Source: Skeletonema tropicum
Lineage: Eukaryota; Bacillariophyta; Thalassiosirophyceae; Thalassiosirales; Thalassiosiraceae
Reading direction: 5' to 3'
DNA length: 64,000 bases
Assembly: GCA_037178625.1 (NCBI GenBank)
Contig: CM074128.1
Location: 4,526,001-4,590,000, forward strand
Both the position numbers and the translations under genes were made by a program. The notes below the pieces were generated by a model. The model was not told the origin of the DNA. It did no database searches and saw only the letters and a program-made list of their open reading frames with translations. Below, in pieces: positions 34,318 to 45,640 of the stretch. The first letter of the stretch is position 1. Every line of letters begins with the position of its first letter.

Positions 34318-36027
34318 TCACTCTCCTTCTTCTCGAAGAACCTTCTCTGCAATAGGCCTCCAAGCCTTGGCCACACTTCGACTCTGATGCACTGCATGTC
34401 CCAAACCACGTAGCAAGATAGAAACACGCGACGCCAATATGTATTGCTGTGGCAAATGCTCCACTGGATCTCTGCTGTGCAATTCTTCCATGAACAGTTG
34501 TATGTGTTTGCCCTCAGTTAGAGTTTCATTGTCTTCATCGTAGGCTACACGAGCATATGTATACATGATATCCTCGTCCATCTTTTGAGATTTGTACCCA
34601 GCTTCTTTCAGTGCCTTTACGACTGCGTCTTTGTCGTCATCCGCTAGTGCAAGGATTAATCTACAGAATACCAAACGTTCTTCTTTGCTCAGTGTCTTCA
34701 CTTGACCATAGTCAATTAGACCAAGTTGGGGTTTCCCTTCCTTTACGCCGAGCAAGAGAATATTGCCAGGATGAGGATCTCCATTGAAAACACCATCTAC
34801 CAATACTTGATGACCATGTATGTAAAGCAAGTCATCTATCAGCTTGGCATGATTGATTGGTAATGTACTCTTGTCTTGATATTCTTTTCGTTTTGTGCCC
34901 GGTATCAATCCAACACTGTAGTTGTAGAGTGCTGCGTATGCATTGACTGCTCTACGCTTTGCATCCAAAAGTTTGATAAGTGTCTCATACTGCTCTGAGG
35001 TAGGTCCATTCTCTCCCAGTGCAAACTCCTTTGTAAAACTCTTTTGCATTTCTGCCTCATCTCCTCCAAACTTTTCAAGTGATTTGTTCATTCGTTCCAT
35101 TTGTCGATTCATATCATTTTTGAGTTCAGTAACCAATTTGTTCCCATCGAGTTCATTCATGACAAGAATTCTCTTGGTACACAAATCTAAATGTGGCTTT
35201 GGAATAGCGCACAATTTTGATGCATCTCCTGCAATATCAGCCGCCATCATGTTCTTGCGCACCTTATCAAGCTGTTGACTTTCTAGCACATAATCAAATT
35301 CTGTCATGAATTGCTTCTCAATTTCTATCGATGGTGCTACATGAACTGGCTGAGCCACCTCACAGAACATTTTGATTGTGCGAACATCCCCTCGAAAAAT
35401 ATTCTCTACACCAGGATACATGATTTTGACGACAACTTTACTACCATCCCTTTTCAAAGTTGCTCGATGGACTTGGCCGATACTTGCCGCTCCAATTGGC
35501 GTCTCTTCAAACGTTTCAAATACGTCATATAAATCACATCCATATTCCGACTCGACTATGGACTTCACCACGTCAAAGGACTCGTACGGACATTCATCCT
35601 GAAGTACTGACATGGTATCCTGCCATATTTTAGGAAAGGCATTCCCAATGTTGGCGGCCGCCATTTGTCCAGATTTGACATAAAACCCTTGCAGCTCCAT
35701 TATTTTGCCTAGGCCTGCCTTGGAAGTTTCTTCGTGAAGCTCATCCCAAACTTCATCAGGTGACTGCATGAGCATGTGAGCTCGATATTGAATATATTTT
35801 GGTATTGCCAGAGAGTAGAAGGATATTGTGCGGACGAGACCCTCGGATCCACCAACATGATTGTTCATGTAGGTTATTGCCGCAGCGGTTGTTCCTGAGG
35901 CCAGGCCAAGTGCAAGGTAACCAAATTTTTTGCTGCCGCCAGTTGTTGATGACGTTGAAAAAAGACACCGCTGCCTTAAGGCACGATGGCATATCGACGT
36001 AGATCGTATTCTTAGTGCTGCCTGCAT
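34318..36027 (-). CDS. ABC1/ADCK (UbiB family) atypical kinase
   Basis: A single exon of 569 aa. The first ATG is at 36027, and the open frame begins 9 nt upstream with GTG. The N terminus (MQAALRIRSTSICHRALRQR then CLFSTSS) is a good mitochondrial presequence, followed by a hydrophobic segment (FGYLALGLASGTTAAAITYM, about 35-54). Family signatures are GFYVKSGQMAAAN (KxGQ), TPIGAASIGQVHRATL (Ala-rich nucleotide loop), VVVKIMYPGVE (invariant Lys), VFNGDPHPGNILL (catalytic Asp/Asn) and GLIDYGQVK (metal-binding Asp). The best resemblance is to ADCK1-type rather than COQ8 proteins, judging by the single N-terminal TM and the LIDYGQVK segment. A role in mitochondrial lipid or coenzyme Q homeostasis follows from the family, and the substrate is unknown. 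An insertion of about 90 residues (LDGNKLVTEL to YQDKSTLPIN) separates the lobes. Confidence 0.92.
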   Translation of the reverse strand: MQAALRIRSTSICHRALRQRCLFSTSSTTGGSKKFGYLALGLASGTTAAAITYMNNHVGGSEGLVRTISFYSLAIPKYIQYRAHMLMQSPDEVWDELHEETSKAGLGKIMELQGFYVKSGQMAAANIGNAFPKIWQDTMSVLQDECPYESFDVVKSIVESEYGCDLYDVFETFEETPIGAASIGQVHRATLKRDGSKVVVKIMYPGVENIFRGDVRTIKMFCEVAQPVHVAPSIEIEKQFMTEFDYVLESQQLDKVRKNMMAADIAGDASKLCAIPKPHLDLCTKRILVMNELDGNKLVTELKNDMNRQMERMNKSLEKFGGDEAEMQKSFTKEFALGENGPTSEQYETLIKLLDAKRRAVNAYAALYNYSVGLIPGTKRKEYQDKSTLPINHAKLIDDLLYIHGHQVLVDGVFNGDPHPGNILLLGVKEGKPQLGLIDYGQVKTLSKEERLVFCRLILALADDDKDAVVKALKEAGYKSQKMDEDIMYTYARVAYDEDNETLTEGKHIQLFMEELHSRDPVEHLPQQYILASRVSILLRGLGHAVHQSRSVAKAWRPIAEKVLREEGE

Positions 36028-36820
36028 GATGTTCACTTGTAGAACCCACCGTTTGGTTTGGCACCATCAACGATTTTGCTCCGCATTACAATATGCTGAA
36101 AATAAAAGACGATTTCACTTTTTCAGAGGAAGTGGAAGCGAAGGTAGGTACCTAAGTAGGTGGCAAAGCAAAGGTAAACTGGGATACGAGTAAACCCATA
36201 CTAGTAAGTATTAGAAACATTAAGATGGATGTCTCAAATCAGCTATTGATTTTTTGTAGAGTTAGTCGTACATAAGGTAGTACAATACCAAACCAACATG
36301 CCTGAAGAGTGCTCATATGCTTGTTTACTTATGGACTAACGTCACCGAGTGCGATAGGCTAGAAGCGTCTAAACACGCAAATTGACGACTTTAGAAACGA
36401 TAACTATAGAAGAATAAGGCACTCGAAGAGGCTTTTGTGCAAATTGATGTAAGTGGATATGTTAGAATGAAGTGCTGCCGACTAGCCCAAATTAAACCTC
36501 ATCAGGTCAGCTACGAAGCCGTTATTCCTCGTAAACCGTCTGAGAAGCACTAATGTATTTGCTACTATCGCCACCGAGTATAATGAGCAACTAGAAGCGG
36601 CTCTGCGGATACTGGTGACTTACAGGATCATGCGCATATTGACCACGATAGGTAATGTTTGAATGCTTCGGCTTCGTTCTTTGACGTAGGCAGTAATCAC
36701 ACATAGTGACAGTAGCACTTACACTCATCCTCATCATCATGTGCTGGGGTTGCAGTGCAAAGTAATGCGTTCAAAGTTATTCTTCCCGAGCTATCATCAT
36801 GTTCGTTGTGAATGTAATGT
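36028..36820. repeat. Intergenic region with degenerate copies of the ~185-bp repeat family
   Basis: Two diverged segments, about 36305-36410 and 36480-36655, share blocks such as CTAGAAGCGGCT, CATGCGCATATT and TCAGCTACGA with the copy at 44985-45190 and with the array at 47.8-48.7 kb. Unit spacing here is about 235 bp. The remainder shows no gene. Confidence 0.55.
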
Positions 36821-37190
36821 CATCCAGAGGGTGTGTATGTTGAAGTTGAGACTCAGATGTAAGTATTTTCGTGGTATACAAGTTTCCTTTTCTCTAAAAT
36901 CTAATAGTGTGTAATAAAGGTTAAAGACACACCTTTGATTCATCCTCGGCTTCTCTACGGGACAAGACGGGGCATGACGCGCAGGATGGAAGAACGGTGA
37001 GATATACTTAGGCCTCTAGAGGTCAAGCCCCTCCTGAGGCAGGAAAAGGATGCATGATGCATTGTATTGCCTACAAGACACAGTTGCTTACATCTTTTGA
37101 GCTCTCTTTGGTCAAAGAGTAGGAACGAAGAAGTAATAATATCTTCAAGTGGCCAGTCCGCGACGACAACCGCGTTTGGCCATACCATTG

Positions 37191-38430
37191 ATGCGAAGAA
37201 GCATGACCAACAGAAAAATCGTCACAGATGAGGGCATATCATCTGATAATTGTAATTCTGATAATTGTAATCCGAAGGAAGATGGATGTAGCACTGCTTA
37301 CACTGAAACCGAAACCGACCATTCTGGCAGCAATGCGAAGAAGAGAGCAATCCAAAACGACGACGATGACGATGCCTCCATACAGTCTCAATCTCAACAG
37401 GAAGAAACAACATTCCCTCAGCATCTGATGGATTTGATCGAGTCTGAAACTACCGATGATAACGCGGTCATTGTAAAAGGTCAAAAGGCTATAGAATGGC
37501 TTTCCGCGGGAGACAAATTCATCATTCGTGACAAGGTGGCATTAGAGAGCCGCGTCCTGCCCAAATATTTCAAAACCAAGTGCAAGTTCATGAGCTTTGT
37601 CAGGAAGCTTTACAGGTGAGAGAGTACACTAAGAACCGTACCTGATGTCTTGTCCATCATCATTATTTCTGACTCAGAACGAAATGATGGTCATACTTCT
37701 TTCCTTCTCCTTTGTTCCACTCCTCATTCTATGATGCTCCTACAGGTGGGGATTCCGTCAAGTCGAGAAGGATTTGTCTTCGGGCATGATGATATTCAAG
37801 AACAAACACTTTACTCGTGGCGACAAGAAAAAATGTCTCGCTATGCGCTCGATTGTCAATGTCAAGAAACCTCCAGCTTCTTCATTTGCTGTCATAAAGG
37901 TCTCCTCAAACAGACGACAAGAGTACAGAGACCACAGCAGACTCCCTAACCCTAATCCTAATGCAGGAGATATTGTATCCAACCACGTTCGTCAGAGCAA
38001 TCGCCGTATTTATGGGGGATATAACAGTATCTGGGGTAGTCTGGACCATGATGGGAACTACAATATTCTTGACAGAAGAGTCAACCCTGGCTTGCCGATA
38101 AATTATGTACAAAGCACGCAAATGCAACTGCCACATTCCAACTATCTTAATCTTAGCAATGTATTGAACTGGTCCGTACCGACCGATCCTGGATCACTTT
38201 ACAATAGAAGCGAGGTGACCCAAAACCCTTTTGTAACAGCTTCAATGGAAGCGGCTCTCCACGCCAATCAAGTTCATAGTGATGTAGTCACTGTCAGACA
38301 AACCAATATTGGGCGGAGGGCAGAGGAAGTGAATCTTGCAGCATTAATTATGAACGAAGACCCAACAATCGACCCTTGGAGAGCTCTGCAATTGGCCAAA
38401 AGGCGCCTTAATGGTACCAGCGACTGTTAG
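37191..38430 (+). CDS. HSF-type transcription factor, copy A
   Basis: Two exons, 37191-37615 and 37746-38430; the intron (GTGAGA...CTACAG) falls inside the DNA-binding domain. The spliced domain reads FPQHLMDLIESE, AIEWLSAGDKFIIRDK, LPKYFKTKCKFMSFVRKLYR, then WGFRQVEKDLSSG and MMIFKNKHFTRGDKKKCLAMR. This is the heat-shock-factor winged-helix pattern (P-F-x-x-x-L...W...F-x-V...FVRQLN-x-YGF), with the divergent residues seen in the expanded stramenopile HSF families. The N terminus is Asp/Ser-rich. The C terminus has no clear heptad repeat, so trimerisation is uncertain. The first ATG is used; the open frame extends 42 nt upstream from a GTG. It is nearly identical to copy B at 40894-42130. Confidence 0.88.
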
Positions 38431-39205
38431 GCTGTCTTTCGCAAGAGTGAATACAATTTCGATGGTGATTTTGAACAAAACACATAGGAGTATGCTGTAT
38501 ACGGCTCCAACTCCGATAAAACTTTATTCTCCCATTGAAAGTCTGACATCTCCGCTCAACAGAGGAATACAGAAGGATCTTGTGCAACTCACATAATTGA
38601 ATGCTACGATTTCATCAATTTCTTTCGTACTATCATGGGTAATTTGGTATCTCCAATCTCATAGAATTACATGTCCATGAGACAGCCGAAGGGAGGCGAT
38701 CCTCGTACGGTGCGAAACTAAAACCGATGTCCCTAACCCGCCTGCGAATGTAACCCTCTAGAGACTGGTTGGTACGTCCCCAATTCGACCCTACACCAAT
38801 ACCCTACTATCTACCATAACACACCCAATTGGACGCTCGAATCAAGCTACAATACACACTCAATCAGTGGCACGAGCTTATTAATTCAGCTCTGTGCTTT
38901 GTGCTTGGTTCTGTTAGGTTTATTTGCTACGCACGTGGGTCACAGGGTAGGGCTATCTATGAGGATAGCGAGGGTGAATCAGTGGTTATGTTTCTATGGA
39001 AAACTCTGCTTCACATGTACAATTCAGTAATGATAGGGGGAATGTTTGGTGATAGTGATTGGAAGGGGCCGATTCGGACTGTGGGCTGTTGTAGGGGCAA
39101 CGGACGAGAACTGCAAATCAAAGAATTTGATTGGGATTGAGATTTGAGCTTGAGATGACTACAGAAATTTGAGATAGAGCTAAATATATCGATTGCATGC
39201 TGCTA
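38431..39205. other. 3' part of duplicated block A, noncoding
   Basis: Short open frames (such as 38829-39140) are not constrained: the matching frame in copy B carries compensating indels that change the protein sequence in the middle. I see no RNA gene. Confidence 0.5.
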
Positions 39206-40510
39206 TGTGTGTGTAACTTGGCCTTCGGGCATTACACGTCTTTCCCAACGAATGGACAAACAAGTCCGCGGGCAGTGCTCGTGCAACCCCTAGGCGCTTG
39301 CTGTCATAGAAATAAAAGACTATACTAAACCCCACACTTGAAGATCCAGCTAGCCAACCCCTTTATACACTATCCTCGACAGACAACAGCGATTCCACCT
39401 CAGACGCGGCTCCAGATTCAATAGAAGAGGCATCCTCTTCCCTCTCCGGGTCCGCCTCAAACGGCTGCTCCCACTACCATCGGTGTTTGCTGGTACCACG
39501 TTGTCTCTCACCATCCCTACAAAGATGCAGAATCGGGCGGTCCCTGATGTATGCCCCAATAGTCTTCCTCCGTTTTTCGATGTACTCCGTCAAAGTATAC
39601 AGCCCAACCTCCTCAAATAACTCCTTCTCATCCGGATACGTCCACTCTCCAGTCCGTTCGTTCTTCTTAGGTCGATTCTTGCGTGCCATGCGGCAAGCAG
39701 CTCGATAATAGAAGCCTTCCAGACACCGCAACGCCGAATCCGTCAATACCCAAGTCTCACTCCCATACAAAAGCACTGCCTGCACGACTGATTTAAAAAA
39801 CATACCGCAAACCCTGGGTTTCATGTTCTCGCTACGCAGGAGACGAGATATCATTTTCCACGCCTTTCGGGCCTTGGTCAGATTACTCCGAATCGCCTGC
39901 GTATCAGTATCATCCATGGTCATGAGACGACCAAGATTCTTAAACACCTCCACCCGTTCGAGGTCCTCTCCATACGCCGTAAAGCCAACTTCAACAGCCC
40001 GCTGGTTTGCAATAGCCGCATTAGTTTGCACTATCCTCTCCCTCCCCGTCCGACAGAACTTTGACCTCTCGTGTCTGGCAGCCCACCGTGGGTCTGTCTG
40101 CATATTGCAGAGATGACACTTCGGGAAGACTCCAGATCCCTCGACGTCCACAAAGTCCCGCGGGTGACGATCACGGAAGTGCCGACGAAGAGCCCACACA
40201 GTGTTAAAACAATTAGTAGCTTCCTAGCACGCTGGCACAGGGCAGAAAAACTCCCGCCAAAGCTGGCATGCGCAGTATAATATGTCTCCGGCTCTCCATC
40301 ATTCAATAGAAATTCCCGATTCAACACCCTTGATCGAAACACACCGTGTTGCGTCTCCAAATGCGAGTTAGTGAGGCTGCAGTTAGTTCCATACCACATT
40401 TATCGCACTCCACCCGCCGCCGGATCATCTCCTCTGCAGTCCTGAAACCATGCCGCGTGTTGTAGTACACCTCATCGGATTGCCGAACCCTGATCCTCGC
40501 ATCCTTCACA
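39206..40510 (-). mobile_element. 5'-truncated, decayed non-LTR (LINE-like) retrotransposon fragment
   Basis: Between the two HSF blocks lies minus-strand sequence encoding the C-terminal part of a LINE reverse transcriptase polyprotein, now in three frames. In order (40509 down to 39474): an RQSDEVYYNTRHGFRTAEEM linker, a CCHH finger (ECDKCGMELTAASL then HLETQHGVF), a second finger (PVPAC, an internal stop, then LRRHFRDRHPRDF), CHLCNMQTDPRW, then the RT thumb-side motif VFKNLGRLMTMDDTDTQAIR, KARKAWKMISRLL, AVLLYGSETWVLTDSALRCL and FYYRAACRMARK. The YGSETW block is typical of LINE thumb regions. About 270 bp of 3' sequence follows, to 39206. Stops and frameshifts show it is inactive. Confidence 0.82.
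39474..40509 (-). pseudogene. LINE ORF2 C-terminal remnant
   Basis: The reading frame changes near 40390 and 40200 and is interrupted by a TAG within the second zinc finger. The longest intact piece is 40199-39474 (241 codons). The reverse-transcriptase catalytic YADD core is not present in the window, so only the region downstream of it survives. Confidence 0.78.
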
Positions 40511-42892
40511 ACATCCAGAGGGTGTGTAAGTATGTTGAAGTTAAGACTCAGATGTAAATATTTTCGTGGTATAAGTTTCCTTTTCTCTGAAATCTAATAG
40601 TGGATAAGTTCAAGTAGGTGAAAGACACACCTTTGATTCATCCTCGGCTTCTCTACCGGACAAGACGGGGCATGACGCGCAGGATAGATGGAAGTACGGT
40701 GAGGCAGGCCCGAGGCCCAAGCCCTCCTCCTGAGGCAGGAAAAGGATGCATGATGCATTGTATTGCCTACAAGACACACTTGCTTACATCTTTTGAGCTC
40801 TCTTTGGTCAAAGAGTAGGAACGAAGAAGTAGCGTAATATTATATCTTCAAGTGGCCAGTCCGCGACGACAACCGCGTTTGGCCATACCATTGATGCGAA
40901 GAAGCATGACCAACAGAAAAATCGTCACAGATGAGGGCATATCATCTGATAATTGTAATTCTGATAAATGTAATCCGAAGGAAGATGGATGTAGCACTGC
41001 TTACACTGAAACCGAAATCGACCATTCTGGCAGCAATGCGAAGAAGAGAGCAATGCAAAACGACGATGACGATGCCTCCATACAGTCTCAATCTCAACAG
41101 GAAGAAACAACCTTCCCTCAGCATCTGATGGATTTGATCGAGTCTGAAACTACCGATGATAACGCGGTCATTGTAAAAGGTCAAAAGGCTATAGAATGGC
41201 TTTCCGCGGGAGACAAATTCATCATTCGTGACAAGGTGGCATTAGAGAGCCGCGTCCTGCCCAAATATTTCAAAACCAAGTGCAAGTTCATGAGCTTTGT
41301 CAGGAAGCTTTACAGGTGAGAGAGTACACTAAGAACCGTACCTGATGTCTTGTCCATCATCATTATTCCTGACTCAGAACGAAATGATGGTCATACTTCT
41401 TTCCTTCTCCTTTGTTCCACTCCTCATTCTATGATGCTCCTACAGGTGGGGATTCCGTCAAGTCGAGAAGGATTTGTCTTCGGGCATGATGATATTCAAG
41501 AACAAACACTTTACTCGTGGCGACAAGAAAAAATGTCTCGCTATGCGCTCGATTGTCAATGTCAAGAAACCTCCAGCTTCTTCATTTGCTGTCATAAAGG
41601 TCTCCTCAAACAGACGACAAGAGTACAGAGACCACAGCAGACTCCCTAACCCTAATCCTAATGCAGGAGATATTGTATCCAACCACGTTCGTCAGAGCAA
41701 TCGCCGTATTTATGGGGGATATAACAGTATCTGGGGTAGTCTGGACCATGATGGGAACTACAATATTCTTGACAGAAGAGTCAACCCTGGCTTGCCGATA
41801 AATTATGTACAAAGCACGCAAATGCAACTGCCACATTCCAACTATCTTAATCTTAGCAATGTATTGAACTGGTCCGTACCGACCGATCCTGGATCACTTT
41901 ACAATAGAAGCGAGGTGACCCAAAACCCTTTTGTAACAGCTTCAATGGAAGCGGCTCTCCACGCCAATCAAGTTCATAGTGATGTAGTCACTGTCAGACA
42001 AACCAATATTGGGCGGAGGGCAGAGGAAGTGAATCTTGCAGCATTAATTATGAACGAAGACCCAACAATCGACCCTTGGAGAGCTCTGCAATTGGCCAAA
42101 AGACGCCTTAATGGTACCAGCGACTGTTAGGTTGTCTTTCGCAAGAGTGAATACAATTTCGATGGTGATTTTGAACAAAACATTAAGAGTATGCTGTACA
42201 GCTCCAACTCCGATAAAACTTTATTCTCCCATTGAAAGTCTGACATCTCCGCTCAACAGAGGAATACAGAAGGATCTTGTGCAACTCACATAATTGAATG
42301 CTACGATTTCATCAATTTCTTTCGTACTATCAAGGGTAATTTGGTATCTCCAATCTCATAGAATTACATGTCCATGAGACAGCCGAAGGGAGGCGATATC
42401 CTCGTACGGTGCGAAACTAAAACCGATGTCCCTAACCCGCCTGCGAATCTAACCCTCTAGACTGGTTGGTACGTCCCCAATTCGACCCTACACCAATACC
42501 CTACCACCTACCATAACGCACCCAAATGGACGCTCGAATCAAGCTATACAAAACCCACTCAATCAGCGGCAGGAGCTTATTGCTTTGTGTGCTTTGCGTG
42601 CTTGGTTCTGTTAGGTTTATTTGCTACGCACGTGGGTCACACGGTATAGGGCTATCTATGAGGATAGCGAGGGTGAATCAGTGGTTGTTTCTATGGAAAA
42701 CTCTGCTTCACATGTACAATTCAGTAATGATAGGGGGAATGTTTGGTGATAGTGATTGGAAGGGGACGATTCGGACTGTGGGCTGTTGTAGGGGCAACGG
42801 ACGAGAACTGCAAATCAAAGAATTTGATTGGGATTGAGATGACTACAGAAATTTGAGATAGAGCTAAGTATATCGATTGCCTGCTGCTATAC
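40511..42892. repeat. Duplicated block, copy B
   Basis: The direct repeat of 36821-39205. The junction with the LINE remnant is at 40510/40511, where copy A is instead preceded by unrelated unique sequence. The end at GCTGCTAT abuts different unique sequence in each copy. Confidence 0.9.
40894..42130 (+). CDS. HSF-type transcription factor, copy B
   Basis: Exons 40894-41315 and 41446-42130. The gene organisation, intron position and DNA-binding domain are the same as copy A. The predicted proteins differ by a few substitutions and one Asp in an acidic run, all in the N-terminal tail (for example DNC to DKC, TETD to TEID); exon 2 is identical at protein level. Both copies are intact, with no stop or splice-site loss, so either the duplication is recent or both genes are maintained. 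Binding to heat-shock-element-like sites is inferred from the family. Confidence 0.88.
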
Positions 42893-43704
42893 CACCTGGG
42901 GCGAGGAGATAGATAAGTATCTCAAATATTATACGCAGCAGCTCAAGCTTTGTGAATAACATTCTTTCGTCTTCTCTGCATCTTATTCTCGTCAGACTAT
43001 TTGTGTCTCCAATCTCTCTGTTGCACTTGCACTTATTGCACGTACATTGCTTCTCCTCCACTGTGACCCATCGATTGCATACATGCTTGATCCTATGCGC
43101 TCTTTCTGTGTATCATTCTTTCCGGTGCTGTTCTTCAGTCTGTTCCGACTTCTGACTCTTTCTAGAGATTTGCTTCCTCTTGCTTTTTCACGAGTATTGC
43201 ACATCGCTGCTGCTGTAAAGCCTTCCATTCCAGTCCGTGCGTCCATACATAGTTGCCTTAGTTCATCCTCTCTTGGCATTGGTAAGGGTTTGGACATGAC
43301 AAGATGCATCTTGTCACAAGAGTGATGCAGGTATGTAGATAGGTACAGTATGGGCATGTAATGAAAAGCAAGATGTTAAACTACTTATGTACATTTAGCT
43401 ACGTAAGTACTCTCCGACTCCTCGCTCGAAGCTCCAAGCTCCAATAGATAGGTCTCTTGAGTCTACAGAGGAATTCAATACTTGGGGCCCTCTCCCGCAC
43501 AAAATTGATCACCTCACCTCACCTTCGCTCGCTCTTCCACCACGTTGCTCTTGCTTGACATGAGATTGAATCCCTCTTGCCTGCCGCCGGAGGCAGGCCG
43601 GTAGCGGTGCCGGGGCCTCTCCGATTCATTCACCTCCCATAAAATCAAAAGCCAGCAAAATCACATCGGCTACTAGCAAAACAACAACAAACAAAGCAGC
43701 AACA
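42893..43704. other. Intergenic region upstream of the small plastid protein
   Basis: About 810 bp. A minus-strand open frame (43357-42992, 121 codons, with PREDELRQLCMDARTGMEGF) has no recognised domain and could be a small gene or a chance frame. The last 100 bp, rich in AAC and CAA, look like a 5' leader for the gene at 43705. Confidence 0.4.
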
Positions 43705-44043
43705 ATGAATCATCGTATCTTAACTTCAGTTACCTTGGCAATCGTCGTCATGATCGCCACAAGCCTCCCTTCGGCATCGGGCTTTGCACTCCTATCGCCC
43801 CTGCTCCTTCGCATCGACCCCGCCGGCATTGCCGCTCGTATGAACAAGGCGTCTTCTCCTGTCATCACAGACACAGACTCTTCCTCGATCATATCACACA
43901 GCAAGGCATCAGAGGAGAAAACTTCAGTTACCAGACCGACATCGGCGGGTGTAGACTTTGGCCTAGACGAAGACATGATGCGGTATAAGCATGAACTGCT
44001 CTCGGCCGTGTATGAAAAGTCACTAATGCGTGGTTTTGATTAA
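43705..44043 (+). CDS. Small plastid-targeted protein of unknown function
   Basis: A 112-aa protein with a single exon. Residues 1-26 form a clear signal peptide (ILTSVTLAIVVMIATSLPSA) ending in SASG, directly followed by FALLSP. This is the ASAFAP-type junction with Phe at +1 that directs proteins into the diatom plastid stroma. The transit-like stretch is rich in R, S and A. The C terminus has FGLDEDMMRYKHELLSAVYE and ends KSLMRGFD, which looks like a compact helical motif. I do not recognise a domain with a known function. The start context is ACAACAATG. The mature protein would be only about 80 aa, so a small subunit or regulator is possible. Confidence 0.68.
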   Translation: MNHRILTSVTLAIVVMIATSLPSASGFALLSPLLLRIDPAGIAARMNKASSPVITDTDSSSIISHSKASEEKTSVTRPTSAGVDFGLDEDMMRYKHELLSAVYEKSLMRGFD

Positions 44044-44901
44044 CTTTGCTGCAAAGGCTTGCTGCTGCTGGAGCATGTCACTACTACACTGTACAAACCC
44101 GAACATGCTTCGATACACAACAAAGGTACTTTTGCACATAGAACACACGCCCAAACAATAGAGAGACATAGAACATAGACATAGAGATCTGCTACACCTG
44201 AGAATACACATGCAGCGACACGCAAGATGAGAGAGAATTGACGTGCCTACAAGATGCTGCGGCACATTCACCCGACTCAGAAATACTCACACACAGAATA
44301 TCATTATCATAACAATATAGCACACACGAATTCAACGCAACATAATTTACATTAGTCTTCTTTATATAGAAGCGATGGTTGCAATCAAATTTTACTTTTT
44401 ATTGTGGCTGCCAATGCCAAGAAGCCGGCATTGAAGTATATCCAATAGCTCAAGTGGCAGGTTTGGAATGTCACTTTGACCTAAGACTAAGAGATGGCAA
44501 GTCTCCAGTACAAGCCGTCAGGGATACTCAAGAAGTTGAACTTGCACATAATATTTGACACCGTTCATGACTGTTTACACTCACCTAATTTCATCTTTAC
44601 ACTAAACTTGAAGATTAGTCGCGTATGTGCCAAACTCTTTCACTTGGACACAGTATTCTTACAATCAGCTTCAATCATCTGTAAGGTAGGTGACAGAAAG
44701 AAGAAGTGTGCCAAGATAGACTCATCACAATCTCCCTGGATACCGTTGCCTGTTTCGCTGAAATTGTAGTTACTACACGGATGGTACTATGTTCTTCTCC
44801 ATTTGCTAGACCAACCTTGAAATCAAAGCACTCTAGGCCGATCTTTCTCTAAGGGCGCTGTCACTTGATATTTCAGTTTGCTCACGCCTAATTCCAAGAA
44901 G
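44044..44901. other. Intergenic region, no supported gene
   Basis: About 860 bp. Short open frames on both strands lack recognisable domains or compositional support. Confidence 0.4.
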
Positions 44902-44903
44902 TG

Positions 44904-44950
44904 AGGGAGGGAGGGAGGGAGGGAGGGAGGGAGGGAGGGAGGGAGGGAGA
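44904..44950 (+). repeat. (GGGA)n microsatellite
   Basis: About twelve GGGA units in a row on the plus strand, directly downstream of GTGA. Four-repeat G-runs of this type can fold into two-tier or three-tier quadruplexes. Confidence 0.95.
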
Positions 44951-44984
44951 TTAAAACGCTAATTATGTGTAACTACCAGCTCAG

Positions 44985-45190
44985 CCGTCTGAGCAGTGCT
45001 AATATGCTTGTCTAGTATTGCCGCCGACTACAATGGGACACTAGAAGCGGCTCATGCGCATATTCACGACGATAGATACGATTTGGTAGGATTTGGTGCT
45101 GCTGGCCAGCCCACACTGGACGTCTCACTCTCAGATCAGCTACGAGACTGTAGCATCATCGCTTCTATGCACGCACGCCAGCCGTCTGAG
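44985..45190 (+). repeat. Single copy of the dispersed ~185-bp repeat family
   Basis: It contains CACTAGAAGCGGCTCATGCG then CATATTCACGACGATAG, and AGCTACGAGACTGTAGCATC. The same blocks occur in the reverse orientation in each unit of the 47.8-48.7 kb array, and in diverged form at 36.3-36.65 kb. Confidence 0.7.
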
Positions 45191-45640
45191 CAGTTTATTG
45201 CCCCCGGAGGGGGCCCTTTTTCGCGCGGGTGTGGGCGTTTAGGGTTAATGGGGGTTAATGCTCTTACCATGGCTGGATCAAAATTGACAGAAAGACTCCC
45301 ATCTGGAAGAACAAAATCAAGATAAATTAGAACCCCCGAGAGACTGTAGAGATAATTGAAACTTAAGCTTTCCATACTATCGACCACATGACCCGATAGT
45401 TGGATATATAGTCGATAAAGTCCATCTGATGCCCTAAAGAGGTCATGGTTAGCTTGTACTTATGTACTTTTGCTCTTACCTACCATGGTTGGGAGGTTGC
45501 GCGCAAGCTGCGCGGGATATAGTTTTGTTGGCGGCAAGTTTGGAAGTTGCTTTTGATTGAGAGAGGTGTGTCTCTTTGTCGGAGGCAAATTTATTTGAAC
45601 GAACTCGCTACAATATCGCTCACAATCTTACATCTAGCAA
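45191..45640. other. Intergenic region leading into the 145-bp repeat array
   Basis: Unique sequence with CCCCCGGAGGGGGCCC and GCGCAAGCTGCGCGG hairpin-forming stretches (near 45210 and 45500). No gene is recognised. Confidence 0.4.

Larger units (their letters stand above)
36821..39205. repeat. Duplicated block, copy A (2.4 kb, carries HSF-type gene)
   Basis: This block repeats as 40511-42892 in direct orientation with few substitutions and small indels. Both copies begin at ATCCAGAGGGTGTGT and end at GCTGCTAT. Each has about 370 bp of upstream sequence, the complete HSF-type gene, and about 775 bp downstream. Indels fall mainly in the noncoding parts. Confidence 0.9.

Noticed and set aside
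37944..37968. Telomere-like CCCTAACCCTAATCC
   Set aside because: It lies inside the HSF coding exon (encoding LPNPNPNAG) and is not extended; the same sequence is in copy B.
38829..39140. 103-codon open frame, repeated at 42526-42837
   Set aside because: Copies differ by compensating indels that scramble the middle of the protein, so no coding constraint is visible.
42992..43357. 121-codon minus-strand frame as a gene
   Set aside because: No recognised domain or splice support. Mentioned only within the intergenic entry.
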